Assembly: GCF_000720175.1 (NCBI RefSeq)
Contig: NZ_JOIX01000022.1
Coordinates: forward strand, 1 to 64,000
Source: Streptomyces sp. NRRL S-337
GTDB lineage: Bacteria; Actinomycetota; Actinomycetes; Streptomycetales; Streptomycetaceae
Length of the DNA stretch: 64,000 nucleotides
Direction: 5' to 3'
This document shows, piece after piece, positions 55,668 to 64,000 of the stretch; positions within the stretch are counted from its first letter, which is position 1; each line of letters starts with the position of its first letter. The translations under genes and the position numbers were made by a program. The notes under the pieces were generated by a model. It was given only the letters and a program-made list of their open reading frames with translations, made no database searches and had not been told where the DNA came from.

Positions 55668-57452
55668 GTGCTGTTCGAGGTGTGGGCGCCGCGCGCCGGG
55701 CGGGTGGCTCTCCGGTGGGCGGGCGAGCGGGCTACAGAACCGGAGATTCCGATGGCGCCGGACGACGCCCGCGCGGGCTGGTGGCGTACCGAGGCGCCGG
55801 CCCGCGACGGCGACCGCTACGCGTTCCGGCTCGACGACGGGCCGGCGCTGCCCGATCCCCGGGCCGCCCGGCTGCCGGAGGGGCCCGGCGGCCCGGCCGC
55901 GGTCGTCGAGCACGACCGGTTCGCCTGGCACCATCCGTGGTCCGGCCGCCCGCTGCCCGGCGCGGTCCTGTACGAGCTGCACATCGGGACGTACACCCCC
56001 CAGGGCACGTTCGACGCCGCCGCCGCGCGCCTGCGGCACCTGGCCGACCTGGGCATCACCCACATCGAACTGATGCCGGTCTGTCCGTTCCCGGGCACCC
56101 ACGGGTGGGGTTACGACGGGGTCGCGCCCTGGGCGGTGCACGAGCCGTACGGCGGCCCCGAGGGGCTGAAGCGGTTCGTGGACGCGGCGCACGGCCTGGG
56201 CCTGGGCGTGGTCCTCGACGTGGTGCACAACCACCTCGGCCCGTCCGGCAACCATCTCCCGGAATTCGGCCCGTACTTCACCGACACCCACCACACGCCG
56301 TGGGGCGCGGCGGTCAACCTCGACGCGCCCGGTTCCGACGAGGTCCGCGCCTACTTCCTCGGGAGCGCGCTGTCCTGGCTGCGCGACTACCGGCTCGACG
56401 GGCTGCGACTGGACGCCGTGCACGCGCTGCACGACGACCGGAGCCCGCACTTCCTGGCCCAGCTGTCCGCCGCCGTGGACGCGCTGGCCGGCCGGCTGCA
56501 CCGCCCGCTGTTCCTGATCGCCGAGTCCGACCAGAACGATCCGCGCACGACCGCGCCGCGCGGCAGCGGCGGCCAGGGCCTGCACGCCCAGTGGAACGAC
56601 GACTTCCACCACGCCCTGCACACCGCCCTCACCGGTGAGTCCCAGGGCTATTACGCGGACTTCGCACGGGCCCCGCTCGCCGCCCTCGCCAAGACCCTGA
56701 CCGGCGGCTTCTTCCACGACGGTACGTACTCCAGCTTCCGCGGCCGGCCGCACGGCGCGCCGCTGGACCTGCGACGGACCCCGGCGTACCGGCTGCTGGC
56801 CTACGCCCAGACGCACGACCAGATCGGCAACCGGGCGCTCGGCGACCGGCTCGCCGCCGGCCTCTCCCCCGGCCTGCTGGCCTGCGCCGGTGCGCTGGTG
56901 CTGTGCGCGCCGTTCACCCCGATGCTGTTCATGGGCGAGGAGTGGGGGGCGCGCACGCCCTGGCAGTACTTCACCGACCACACCGACCCCGAGCTGGCGG
57001 AGGCGGTACGGGCCGGCCGGCGGCGGGAGTTCGCCGAGCACGCCTGGGCGGGCGACAGGGCCGAGTGGCCCGACCCGCAGGATCCGGCCACCCGTGACCG
57101 CTGCGTACTGGACTGGTCCGAGCCGGCCGTGGCCCCGCACGCCGGGCTGCTGGCCTGGTACCGCACGCTGCTGGCGCTCCGTCGTGAACTGCCCGCGCTG
57201 ACCGATCCGGATCCCCGGCACACCTCGGTCCGCTTCGACGAGGAGGCGCGCTGGCTGCTGCTGTGCCGCGGCCCGCTGCGGGTGGCGGTCAACCTCTCGT
57301 CGGAAGCGACCGCCGCGGTGCCGCTCCCGGCCGGGGCCGGCGGCCCACGGCCGGCCCTCACGGCCCTGGCGGGCTGGCCGGCGGCCCGCCTGCCGGGGGC
57401 GGACGGCGTCCTCCGCCTGCCTCCGGAGTCGGTGGCGGTCCTGGGCCCGTGA
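55668..57452 (+). CDS. treZ: Malto-oligosyltrehalose trehalohydrolase
   Basis: 594 residues of GH13. Diagnostic parts: LFEVWAPRAGRVALRWAG at the start, LYELHIGTYTPQGTFDAA, catalytic Asp in DGLRLDAVHALHDDRSP, Glu in LFLIAESDQNDPRTT, and AQTHDQIGNRALGDR. It releases trehalose from the product of TreY. GTG 55668 has AAGGAGG 6 nt upstream, a decisive start. It is 5.4 kb from treY, separated by unrelated genes. Confidence 0.93.
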   Translation: MLFEVWAPRAGRVALRWAGERATEPEIPMAPDDARAGWWRTEAPARDGDRYAFRLDDGPALPDPRAARLPEGPGGPAAVVEHDRFAWHHPWSGRPLPGAVLYELHIGTYTPQGTFDAAAARLRHLADLGITHIELMPVCPFPGTHGWGYDGVAPWAVHEPYGGPEGLKRFVDAAHGLGLGVVLDVVHNHLGPSGNHLPEFGPYFTDTHHTPWGAAVNLDAPGSDEVRAYFLGSALSWLRDYRLDGLRLDAVHALHDDRSPHFLAQLSAAVDALAGRLHRPLFLIAESDQNDPRTTAPRGSGGQGLHAQWNDDFHHALHTALTGESQGYYADFARAPLAALAKTLTGGFFHDGTYSSFRGRPHGAPLDLRRTPAYRLLAYAQTHDQIGNRALGDRLAAGLSPGLLACAGALVLCAPFTPMLFMGEEWGARTPWQYFTDHTDPELAEAVRAGRRREFAEHAWAGDRAEWPDPQDPATRDRCVLDWSEPAVAPHAGLLAWYRTLLALRRELPALTDPDPRHTSVRFDEEARWLLLCRGPLRVAVNLSSEATAAVPLPAGAGGPRPALTALAGWPAARLPGADGVLRLPPESVAVLGP

Positions 57453-57679
57453 TCCGGCGCGGGCGGGGCTGCCGGGGGCGGCGGGGCGGCCGGGGGCGGC
57501 CGGTTCGTGGGAGGCAGGGGCGCCCGCCGACCAGCAGGCCGGGGGCGACGCCGGGTCGGCGCCGCGGAGGGCCTGAGTGATCGGGGGACTTGGGGACCGG
57601 AGACTCGGTGACCAGGGGACTCGGCGACCGGGACTCGCTCTCGCCCGATCGTCCACCCAACAGATATGTGGTGGACACT

Positions 57680-59419
57680 ATGTCTGTGCCGCTGCATCTC
57701 TCGGACCTGCTGGCCCGGCCCGACCTCCGCCTCTCGGTCACCTACGACGTGCCGCCGCACCTGCTGGCCCGCCCGATCGAGGCCGCGACCGTCTCGGACC
57801 TGCTGTCGCCCGGCAAGTGGCTCCAAGGCGGCGAACTGCTGATGACCATCGGCCTGCTGCTGCCCATGGAACCGGCCGCCTGCCGGGCGTACGTCCGGGA
57901 TGTCGCCGAGGGCGGGGCGGCCTGCCTGGCGCTCGGGCTGGGGCAGGGACTGCCGTACCAGGAGGCGCCGGAGCCGCTGGTGACCGCGGCCGAGGAGGCC
58001 GGGCTGCCGCTGCTGACGGTGCCGGACGAGGTGCCGTTCATCGCGGTCACCAAGGCGGTCTTCGACGCCCGGGCCACCGAGCAGCGCGCGGCGCTGCACC
58101 GGGCGTTCGCCACCCAGCGGCGGCTGACTGCGGCGGCGGCCGGCGACGGGCTGCGGCCGATGCTTGCGGAGTGGACGGCCGCCACCGGTGTCGGCGCGGC
58201 GGTGCTCGATCCGCTCGGGCGGCTGCTGGCGGCGGGCGAGCGGGAGCCGCGCACCCCACTGGCCCAGGCCCGCGATCTGCTCGACCGGGTCGCCGCGCGC
58301 GGGCTGCGCGGCAGCGCGTCCAGTACGGCCGGCGGGCAGCAGCTGGAGGTGCAGCCGCTGGGCGCGCGGCGGCTGCGCGGCCTGCTGCTGCTCACCGGCC
58401 GTCCGGACGACGCCGCCCGGTCGGTGGTCCCCGGTCTGGTCTCGCTGCTCTCACTGGAGCTGGAGCGCCGCCACCTGCGCGACGAGCCGGAGCGCCGACG
58501 CCGGTCGGCGCTGCTGTCGGAGCTGCTGGCCGAGGAACATCCGGCACCCGGCCGGGCCCGGGACATGCTGCACTCGGTGGGGCTGACGACCGAGCGGGTG
58601 CGCGGCGTGGTGGTGGAGGCGGTGAGCGGGGACGACGCGCGCACGCGGGCCTCGCGAGCCGGTTCCGGTCCGGCGGCCCCCGAACCCGCCGACGGGTCCA
58701 CCGCCGAGTCCGCCGCGCAGGAGATGGCCGCCGATCTCGCCCTGGCGATGCCGGGCGGACTGGTCCGCGTCGTGGGTGGTACCCCGGGCCGCACCACCGA
58801 CGGCACCCCGGCCGGCACCACCCAGGGCACCCCGGCCGGTGCACCGGACCGCACACCGGGCGGGCCGTCCGGCCTGATGGTCGAGGCGGTGGTCGGCGAG
58901 GACCTGGACATCCGCGACGTACTGGCCCGCTTCGCGCCGCGCCGACCGGCCGGCATCGGGCCGGTCACCGCACCGGAGGCAGTACGGGTGTCGCTGCGGC
59001 AGGCGGCCGGTCTGTTGGCCGTCAGCCGGGCGTCGGGTGAGCCGGCCGAGGCCCGGCAGAGCCAGGCCAGCCGGCTGCTGCTCGACCTCGGCGACCGCCG
59101 CACACTGCAGGGCTACGCCGACACCGTGCTCGGCCCGCTCGACCTCGCCGACCACGGCGAGGAACTGATCGCCACCCTGGCGGCCTGGCTGGAGACCGGC
59201 GGCGCCTGGGACGCCACCAGCCGCCGGCTCGGCGTACACCGGCACACCGTCCGCAACCGCCTCGACAAGGCCATGGATCTGACGGGCCGCCGACTGGACG
59301 ACCCGGACGACCGCTTCGACCTGTGGCTCGCCACCCGCATCCGCCGCGGCGGCACGCCGTCCCCCGGGACCACCGGCCGGTCCACCGCCGTACCGCCCCC
59401 TCCGCACCCGGACCGGTGA
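57680..59419 (+). CDS. PucR-family transcriptional regulator
   Basis: 579 residues. The N-terminal PucR domain (about 1-125: PLHLSDLLARPDLRLSVTYD, GGELLMTIGLLLPMEPAACR) precedes a long sensor region. The C-terminal HTH_30 is at about 510-565 (TSRRLGVHRHTVRNRLDKAM). Residues about 364-394 are a GTP-x-x-TT repeat (GGTPGRTTDGTPAGTTQGTP) inside the sensor part. PucR regulators often control purine or amine catabolism; no target is adjacent. The ATG at 57680 is preferred to an ATG at 57590. Confidence 0.88.
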   Translation: MSVPLHLSDLLARPDLRLSVTYDVPPHLLARPIEAATVSDLLSPGKWLQGGELLMTIGLLLPMEPAACRAYVRDVAEGGAACLALGLGQGLPYQEAPEPLVTAAEEAGLPLLTVPDEVPFIAVTKAVFDARATEQRAALHRAFATQRRLTAAAAGDGLRPMLAEWTAATGVGAAVLDPLGRLLAAGEREPRTPLAQARDLLDRVAARGLRGSASSTAGGQQLEVQPLGARRLRGLLLLTGRPDDAARSVVPGLVSLLSLELERRHLRDEPERRRRSALLSELLAEEHPAPGRARDMLHSVGLTTERVRGVVVEAVSGDDARTRASRAGSGPAAPEPADGSTAESAAQEMAADLALAMPGGLVRVVGGTPGRTTDGTPAGTTQGTPAGAPDRTPGGPSGLMVEAVVGEDLDIRDVLARFAPRRPAGIGPVTAPEAVRVSLRQAAGLLAVSRASGEPAEARQSQASRLLLDLGDRRTLQGYADTVLGPLDLADHGEELIATLAAWLETGGAWDATSRRLGVHRHTVRNRLDKAMDLTGRRLDDPDDRFDLWLATRIRRGGTPSPGTTGRSTAVPPPPHPDR

Positions 59420-59480
59420 TACACCGCCCGTCCCCCGGCCCGCCCTTCACTCTCCTCGGTGCACCGTCTTTACTGCGAGG

Positions 59481-60461
59481 GTGACCTACGAGATCCGCAC
59501 CCTCACCCCCGGCGCTCCCGGCGCTCCCGGCGCCGACGGCCCCGCCGCGCCGCCCCCGGCCCCCGCCCCGTCCCCGCACCCCGCACCGGCCCACAGGCCC
59601 GGCACCCTGGTCGCGGTCAGCGATCTGCACGTCCGCTATACCGAGAACCGCGAGATCGTCGAGGGGTTAAGACCGGAGTCCGCCGACGACTGGCTGCTGG
59701 TCGCCGGTGACGTGGGCGAGTACGTCGCCGACATCCGCTGGGCGCTCGGCCTGCTCAGCGAACGCTTCGCCAAGGTGGTGTGGGTGCCGGGCAACCACGA
59801 GCTGTGGACCCCCGCCGACGATCCGGTGCAGCTGCGCGGGGTGGCACGGTACGAGCATCTGGTGGAGATCTGCCGGGAGTTGGGCGTCCTGACGCCCGAG
59901 GACCCGTACCCGGTCTGGGAGGGGGCCGGCGGCCCGGTCGTCCTCGCCCCGCTGTTCCTGCTCTACGACTACACGTTCCGGCGTCCGGGCGTGACCTCCA
60001 AGGAGGAGGCGCTCGCCCAGGCCGAGCGGGCCGGAGTGGTGTGCACGGACGAGTTCCATCTGCATCCGGACCCGTACCCCACCCGCGAGGCCTGGTGCCG
60101 GGCCCGGGTGGCGGCCACCGAGGCACGGCTCGCGGCCCTGCCGGAGGACCTGCCGACCATCCTGATCAACCACTGGCCGGTGGTCCGGGAGCCCACCGAC
60201 CCGCTGTGGTACCCGGACTTCGCACTGTGGTGCGGCACGGAGGCGACCGCCGACTGGCCGCGCCGGTTCCGTGCCGCCACCGTGGTCTACGGCCATCTGC
60301 ACATCCCCCGCCTGCTGGTCTGCGACGGCGTACCGCACCAGGAGGTCTCGCTCGGCTATCCCCGCGAGTGGCGGCGCCGCTCCGGCACACCCGGCCGTCC
60401 GGTGCAGATCCTGCCGGCCCCGGCCACCGTCGGCTCCGGCACCACGGGAGCCCGGGCATGA
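59481..60461 (+). CDS. Metallophosphoesterase
   Basis: 326 residues. After a Pro/Ala-rich N-terminus (to about 42) the calcineurin-like motifs appear: VAVSDLHVRY (D-x-H), VAGDVGEYV (GD), VWVPGNHELW (GNHE), a His in LINHWPVV, and VYGHLHIPR (GHxH). It hydrolyses a phosphoester, substrate unknown. It is coupled to the PPTase by an ATGA overlap, a pairing conserved in Streptomyces as I recall. A -10-like TTTACT lies 6 nt before the GTG, so the mRNA may be leaderless. Confidence 0.87.
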   Translation: MTYEIRTLTPGAPGAPGADGPAAPPPAPAPSPHPAPAHRPGTLVAVSDLHVRYTENREIVEGLRPESADDWLLVAGDVGEYVADIRWALGLLSERFAKVVWVPGNHELWTPADDPVQLRGVARYEHLVEICRELGVLTPEDPYPVWEGAGGPVVLAPLFLLYDYTFRRPGVTSKEEALAQAERAGVVCTDEFHLHPDPYPTREAWCRARVAATEARLAALPEDLPTILINHWPVVREPTDPLWYPDFALWCGTEATADWPRRFRAATVVYGHLHIPRLLVCDGVPHQEVSLGYPREWRRRSGTPGRPVQILPAPATVGSGTTGARA

Positions 60462-61117
60462 TCGACAAGCTGCTCCCGGCGCCGATCGTGACCGCCGAGT
60501 CCTTCGAGGACGCCCCGCTGTCCGAGATGTTCCCCGAGGAATGGGCACTGGTGGCAGGCGCCGTGCCCAAGCGCCAGCGGGAGTTCGGCACGGTACGCGG
60601 CTGTGCCCGCGCCGCACTGTCGCGGCTGGGCATCGCCCCGGCACCGCTGCTCCCCGGCCGCGACCGGGCACCGGAGTGGCCGGATGGCATCGTCGGCGCG
60701 ATGACGCACTGCGCCGGTTACCGCGCCGCGGCGGTGGCCCGCCAACGGGACATCCGAACCGTCGGCCTGGACGCCGAACCGAACCTCCCGGTCTCCGACC
60801 CGGGCGTCATGGACCTCGTCACACTTCCCGAGGAACGCGCCCAGCTACACCATCTGGCCGACCTCGAACCGGAGATCGCCTGGGACCGCCTGATCTTCAG
60901 CGCGAAGGAGAGCGTCTACAAGGCGTGGTACCCCCTCGCCCACCGCTGGCTCGGCTTCGAGGACGCCCTGCTCACTCTCGACCCCACCGACGCCACCTTC
61001 ACCGCCCGACTCCTCGTCCCCGGCCCGCTCGTCGACGGCACCGAACTCACCGAGTTCACCGGCCGCTGGCTGGTCGAGGAGGGCCTGGTGGTGACGGCCA
61101 TCACCATGCCGGCCTGA
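60458..61117 (+). CDS. 4'-phosphopantetheinyl transferase (EntD/Sfp type)
   Basis: 219 residues. The metal and catalytic motifs are VGLDAEPNLPVSDPGVMD and FSAKESVYKAWYPLAHRWLG, with the upstream MTHCAGYRAAAVAR typical of the EntD-like subclass. It moves the phosphopantetheine arm of CoA to carrier proteins of polyketide or peptide synthases, or fatty acid synthase. The ATG overlaps the phosphoesterase stop. Confidence 0.92.
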   Translation: MIDKLLPAPIVTAESFEDAPLSEMFPEEWALVAGAVPKRQREFGTVRGCARAALSRLGIAPAPLLPGRDRAPEWPDGIVGAMTHCAGYRAAAVARQRDIRTVGLDAEPNLPVSDPGVMDLVTLPEERAQLHHLADLEPEIAWDRLIFSAKESVYKAWYPLAHRWLGFEDALLTLDPTDATFTARLLVPGPLVDGTELTEFTGRWLVEEGLVVTAITMPA

Positions 61118-61147
61118 CCCGGAACCCTTCCACACGCGAAACGCGCT

Positions 61148-61175
61148 GCCCACGAGAGCCGAACCTCTCGTGGGC
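61148..61175 (+). terminator. Perfect 11-bp hairpin terminating the phosphoesterase-PPTase operon
   Basis: GCCCACGAGAG (61148-61158) pairs fully with CTCTCGTGGGC (61165-61175) across the 6-nt loop CCGAAC, 31 nt past the PPTase stop. Confidence 0.8.
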
Positions 61176-61466
61176 ACCGCACACCGCCCGTCCCGCCTGG
61201 CCCCGCCCCCACCGTCACCTCTCGTGGACGTCAGCCGAACCGCGAGGCGGGCACGCGCCCTGAAGTGCGAGGCGCTACCCGCCGGGCCCCTTGCCGCAAC
61301 CGTCTCCATCGAGCCCTACGCCCCACGGCTCTTGGCCTACAACGCGCTCTTCAGCGCCGCCCACAAACGCGGCCTACGCCCGCAAGTGCTCGTACGCAAG
61401 GCCTCCCTCACTGCCCCGTCGAATGTCCGCCGCTCGCCCTGTTCACCTTCCCCACCCTGGCTCCCT
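61176..61466. other. Gene-free stretch between the terminator and the LanC-like gene
   Basis: About 290 bp. A plus-strand frame crosses it, but it lacks a ribosome-binding site and ends in a Pro/Ser-rich run (CCCACCCTGGCTCCCTTC-type near-repeats at about 61450-61490), so I do not call a gene. A partial echo of the terminator, CCTCTCGTGGACG, is at about 61217. It may be remnant DNA. Confidence 0.4.
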
Positions 61467-62735
61467 TCACCGCCCTGGCTCCCTCACCGCCGGCTGGTCC
61501 GGCCAGGTGACCACGTACGTCGGGTCGGCCCCCCGGCTTATCCGTACGTAGCGCAGTAGCTCGCGGACGATGCCGGCATTACCCGACGCCCAGCCGGTGC
61601 GCGGTTCGAGGATGCTTGGGGTGGCCCGGTGTTCGAGGTTGGACCATCGCACTCCGTCGGTGTCTCGGGTCGCGCGGGCGACGATGTCCGCGACGAGGAG
61701 TCGGGCGAAGTCTGGGCGGTCGTCCTGCTCGGCCATGCGGTCGCAGGCCAGTGCCAAGACGCCGGCTGTGCCGCAGCACCGTCCGTTGTTGTCCCAGAAG
61801 CCGGGCCGCAGACGGCGTGGCAGGCCGGAGTGAGTCACGGTGTGCCAGCATCGGTCGGCGAGGGTCTGCCACGCCGGATCGTCGAGGGCGTCCCGGAGCA
61901 GCCGGAAGACTTGGGCATCGCCGGCTGGACCGTGGCACCAGCCATAGCTGTGGCGTGCGGTGAGCTCGGGATGGTCCTGCGGGTCGGAGTGCGGGACGAG
62001 GAAGCCGGCGGGCCTGGCCTCATTTCGTGCCGCGACGTCCGCAGCCCCCGCTCGCGCCAGCTCGGTCAGATCAGCCCGGCCGGTGGCCCGGCCGACGCAG
62101 GCCAGCCCGTACACAATGCCGAGCGTGCCGTGCGAGATGTGATGGAACCGCGAAACCCTGCCCGTTTGCACCTCCCAGTGGACACCTGTCGGGGTCTCCT
62201 CGGCCGTGCGCAGGTACGGCTCCAGCGCGAGTACGGCCAACTCGGGATCACCCGCTGCCAGCGCACCGAGGCCGATACCGGCGTTGCCACCCATCAGATC
62301 GAACCAGTCGCCGAAGCGCGTGCCGTCGAAACGTGCGCGCACCAGGTCCAGGGCCCGGTCCGCGGTGGCAGCGGCATCCGGATCACCGAGTTCGTCGTGG
62401 ACCGCCCGCAATGCGAGCGCCAAGCCGGTCAGGCCGAAGTACAAGGAGTTGTTTTCCCAGTGGTCGACGGCGGCGGCCACGCTGCGGGCGGCGCGCAGGG
62501 CGGCGTCGCCGTACCGGTCGTCACCGAAGTGCCGCCGCGCTTCCAGAAGAACAGGGATGACACCGGCCGTTCCGCTGTAGAGCGTGGGGTCGGTCTCTTC
62601 ATTCGATGGCACGTCAGCCCAGGCGAGGCCGTTGTCTCTGGTCCCCCGCGCGCTCCCGAGCAACCAGCGCAGAGCATCCGCTGCTAACCCTTCGACCTCG
62701 CCCACTGCTGCGTTCATCGCTGCCGCCGCCGTCAT
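61467..62735 (-). CDS. LanC-like cyclase (lanthionine synthetase C family), orphan
   Basis: 422 residues with the LanC alpha/alpha toroid repeats: YSGTAGVIPVLLEARRHF, NNSLYFGLTGLALALRAV, FDLMGGNAGIGLGALAAG, HHISHGTLGIVYGLACVG and TGWASGNAGIVRELLRYV. Zinc ligands: Cys267 in YGWCHGPAGD and Cys320-Cys321 in NGRCCGTAGVL. LanC enzymes usually have C and C-H; here the second site is CCG, as in the LanM enzymes with a three-Cys zinc. LanC proteins close lanthionine rings by adding Cys to dehydro-residues. No dehydratase or precursor gene is in the window. Upstream DNA is gene debris. Confidence 0.82.
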   Translation of the reverse strand: MTAAAAMNAAVGEVEGLAADALRWLLGSARGTRDNGLAWADVPSNEETDPTLYSGTAGVIPVLLEARRHFGDDRYGDAALRAARSVAAAVDHWENNSLYFGLTGLALALRAVHDELGDPDAAATADRALDLVRARFDGTRFGDWFDLMGGNAGIGLGALAAGDPELAVLALEPYLRTAEETPTGVHWEVQTGRVSRFHHISHGTLGIVYGLACVGRATGRADLTELARAGAADVAARNEARPAGFLVPHSDPQDHPELTARHSYGWCHGPAGDAQVFRLLRDALDDPAWQTLADRCWHTVTHSGLPRRLRPGFWDNNGRCCGTAGVLALACDRMAEQDDRPDFARLLVADIVARATRDTDGVRWSNLEHRATPSILEPRTGWASGNAGIVRELLRYVRISRGADPTYVVTWPDQPAVREPGR

Positions 62736-63074
62736 AGCGCCCTACCGTGGCATGCGGCACGGACCTCGCCCAGATGGCTTGCGTCATGACGGAACCCTCC
62801 CCGCGGGCGCCGGGAGCACCTTTGCCGGTATCGGTGAAAGTGACGCCGACCGGCTCACCCCTCGTGCCACGCCGCGGGTCGCGAAGTCTGCTCCCCGCGT
62901 CTGCTCTCCGCACGCGCGGAAACGGTCCCTGATCATGGCCGACCTGCACCGCGACGAGTACCTGCTCCACGCGCCAGCGGAGATGCTTCCTCTCCGACTG
63001 CCCGGTCTTCCGGTCGTAACTGCGGCTCCTCGCGCGTCAGCAGGTGGTCCCGCGGTGCTGCTGGACGCGCTGCC
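62736..63074. other. Intergenic DNA upstream of the LanC-like gene
   Basis: About 340 bp with no gene I can support. A plus-strand run of codons from ATG 62935 (MADLHRDEYLLHAPAEMLPL...) and a minus-strand ATG 62788 with GGAGGG upstream (MTQAIWARSVPHATVGRYDG) both run into neighbouring sequence out of frame. No Cys/Ser/Thr-rich precursor peptide with a leader was found on either strand. Confidence 0.35.
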
Positions 63075-63157
63075 CTATGGCCTCTGCTCCCCGGGCGAGC
63101 GGGGAGCGTCCTCGTCCGGCATCAGCCGCAGCGAGATCGAGTTGATGCAGCCGACAC
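63075..63157 (-). pseudogene. msrB: C-terminal fragment of a methionine-R-sulfoxide reductase gene
   Basis: The minus strand reads VGCINSISLRLMPDEDAPRS and stops at 63075. Streptomyces MsrB proteins end in a YCINSISLRLTP-like sequence carrying the catalytic Cys, so this appears to be the last 20 or so codons of msrB; the preceding sequence has no MsrB zinc motifs. It is a deletion remnant next to the LanC-like gene. The assignment rests on one short motif. Confidence 0.4.
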
Positions 63158-63247
63158 GGGCCCGGCAGATGGCTGCGATCCGCCCTCCTGGGAAGGAGGG
63201 GGCCGGACGAAAGATGAGCGCCTTACTGATTCGCCGCGGAATACCAC

Positions 63248-63796
63248 TCAACCCACCACATTGCCGATTGCGGTCCACACCGCACAGATCACTGCGGCGA
63301 CCAGCCAGATATCCGAAAGCCAGGAAATTGCCAGCCCTCTACGGACCGCGGAGTCTCGCGAGGTAGCCGTTTTCATTTTCACATGTTGACGGATCGTTTT
63401 GGCTGCCCTGTCCGAGCTGCCCACAAAATGATCTATGAGTGAGCCACTGTAGGCAGCCACGTAAACCTCCTCGCCACCTGTCGTTTCTAGCGTCAGATTC
63501 CCTCCGAGGTCGACGAAAACTTGAGCAACGGCACTGCGCGCCACACTGTATTTAAACACCGCATTGACGACACATACCTCATCTTGAAAGATGAGCACGC
63601 GAGATCGGCAAACCCTCTGCACCAAGAATATGGTGGCAAAGGAGGCCGTTAGACCAACTTCAGCCTTGTTTGGTCCACGAAAGCCCATTCTATCGACAAC
63701 GAGGGCTGCCATAAAGAGAAGGATTACAGAGAAGGACCATTGCAGAACGCGCTGCGACTTTCTTCGGAGTTTCACTACCTTCCGTTGCCCCTTCAT
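63248..63796 (-). CDS. Hypothetical membrane protein, low-GC
   Basis: 182 residues. A basic N-terminus (MKGQRKVVKLRRKSQRVLQW) leads to two helices (SFSVILLFMAALVVDRMGF and VGLTASFATIFLVQRV), then a soluble PH-like beta domain (SRVLIFQDEVCVVNAVFKYS, GGEEVYVAAYSGSLIDHF) and a last helix (IWLVAAVICAVWTAIGNVV). Codon use is markedly less GC-rich than in the rest of the window. ATG 63796 has AGGAAAGG upstream; a TTG at 63832 is less likely. No family is recognised; it may have arrived by transfer. Confidence 0.7.
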   Translation of the reverse strand: MKGQRKVVKLRRKSQRVLQWSFSVILLFMAALVVDRMGFRGPNKAEVGLTASFATIFLVQRVCRSRVLIFQDEVCVVNAVFKYSVARSAVAQVFVDLGGNLTLETTGGEEVYVAAYSGSLIDHFVGSSDRAAKTIRQHVKMKTATSRDSAVRRGLAISWLSDIWLVAAVICAVWTAIGNVVG

Positions 63797-63853
63797 GCCC
63801 TGCCCCCCTTTCCTGCCGGATCCGAGATTCAATAAATGGGGGTGGGACCCGGC

Positions 63854-64000
63854 TCACTGCCGTGGGGCCGGTCCGTACATCGCGCGTGCAGCGACCTGCA
63901 CCCCTTCGTCGGCCACCAGGCCACATGCAGGTAGCAGTGGACAACTCCTCGCATACTTCCTGTGAATGACAAAGTCCGACGCAACCGGTTTGCCGGCGAT
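63854..64000 (-). CDS. Open frame running off the right edge (3' end only)
   Basis: 48 codons without a stop from the window edge to TGA at 63854: AGKPVASDFVIHRKYARSCP then LLPACGLVADEGVQVAARAM. It could be the end of a gene that starts outside, but I recognise no family and the short length makes chance possible. A plus-strand start at about 63960 (MTKSDATGLPA...) is the rival reading. Confidence 0.25.
   Translation of the reverse strand: MAGKPVASDFVIHRKYARSCPLLPACGLVADEGVQVAARAMYGPAPRQ

Noticed and set aside
61170..61559. Plus-strand frame antisense to the end of the LanC-like gene
   Set aside because: It starts inside the terminator hairpin, lacks a ribosome-binding site and ends in low-complexity Pro/Ser.
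62736..63247. Lanthipeptide precursor gene next to the LanC-like gene
   Set aside because: I examined both strands and found no short frame with a leader followed by a Ser/Thr/Cys-rich core.
62584..63366. 260-codon plus-strand frame across the debris region
   Set aside because: Its first part is antisense to the LanC-like gene and its middle is antisense to the msrB fragment, so it is a shadow with no domain.

Overview
The window is high-GC actinobacterial DNA, almost certainly from a Streptomyces chromosome. The codon third positions are GC-saturated, GTG starts and ATGA overlaps are common, and the gene content is typical of the genus: a sulfate-assimilation operon with an RRHVDL-type cysteine leader peptide, an AfsR-like SARP regulator, a HEPN protein of the type I recall as the SAV2148 family, a DUF1707-FHA protein, a class F sortase, and the GlgX/TreY/TreZ route to trehalose. 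I see no rRNA, tRNA, CRISPR array or intact insertion sequence.

Layout. 1-4.8 kb: aromatic-acid (beta-ketoadipate) genes, namely a CoA-transferase alpha subunit that runs off the left edge, a double-length IclR regulator, and an AAHS-type transporter. A 23-bp operator-like element with the same half-site geometry precedes both the CoA-transferase and the transporter. 4.9-7.6 kb: a BrkB-type membrane protein and aidB, divergent and apparently leaderless on overlapping -10 boxes. 7.6-13.1 kb: a gene-poor G-rich repeat, an adenylate-kinase-like protein without the P-loop lysine, a GAF regulator, a luciferase-like oxidoreductase, a sortase and a GNAT enzyme. 13.1-22.8 kb: sulfur assimilation (leader peptide and hairpins, then sir, a zinc-ribbon peptide, cysH, cysC, cysD, cysN, an ssuABC-like transporter and a CbiX-type sirohydrochlorin chelatase). 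Sulfate is activated by CysDN/CysC and reduced by CysH and Sir. The chelatase supplies siroheme for Sir, and the transporter brings in organosulfur.

22.8-26.5 kb: an alpha-glucosidase, a wrecked maltose-type ABC transporter and a LacI regulator with two matching operators. 26.5-35 kb: 26-bp tandem repeats, a glycosyltransferase coupled to a tiny membrane peptide, a TetR-MFS efflux pair with a twin palindromic operator, a secreted subtilisin and an intact sugar ABC transporter. 35-44.6 kb: an APH-like kinase, a DEDDh exonuclease, an SDR, a 1096-residue SARP/NB-ARC/TPR regulator whose end overlaps the SDR antisense, the HEPN protein, and a copper amine oxidase that appears split into two secreted chains. 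44.8-57.5 kb: glgX, a broken MFS gene, treY and treZ. Between treY and treZ sit a LysR/lipoamide dehydrogenase pair, a ribosomal-protection (Tet/OtrA-type) GTPase and a DUF1707-FHA protein.

57.7-61.2 kb: a PucR regulator, then a metallophosphoesterase-phosphopantetheinyl transferase pair closed by a strong hairpin. 61.2-64 kb: accessory-looking DNA with lower GC at the far right. It holds an orphan LanC-like cyclase with a CCG zinc motif, a fragment of msrB, a small membrane protein and an open frame running off the right edge.
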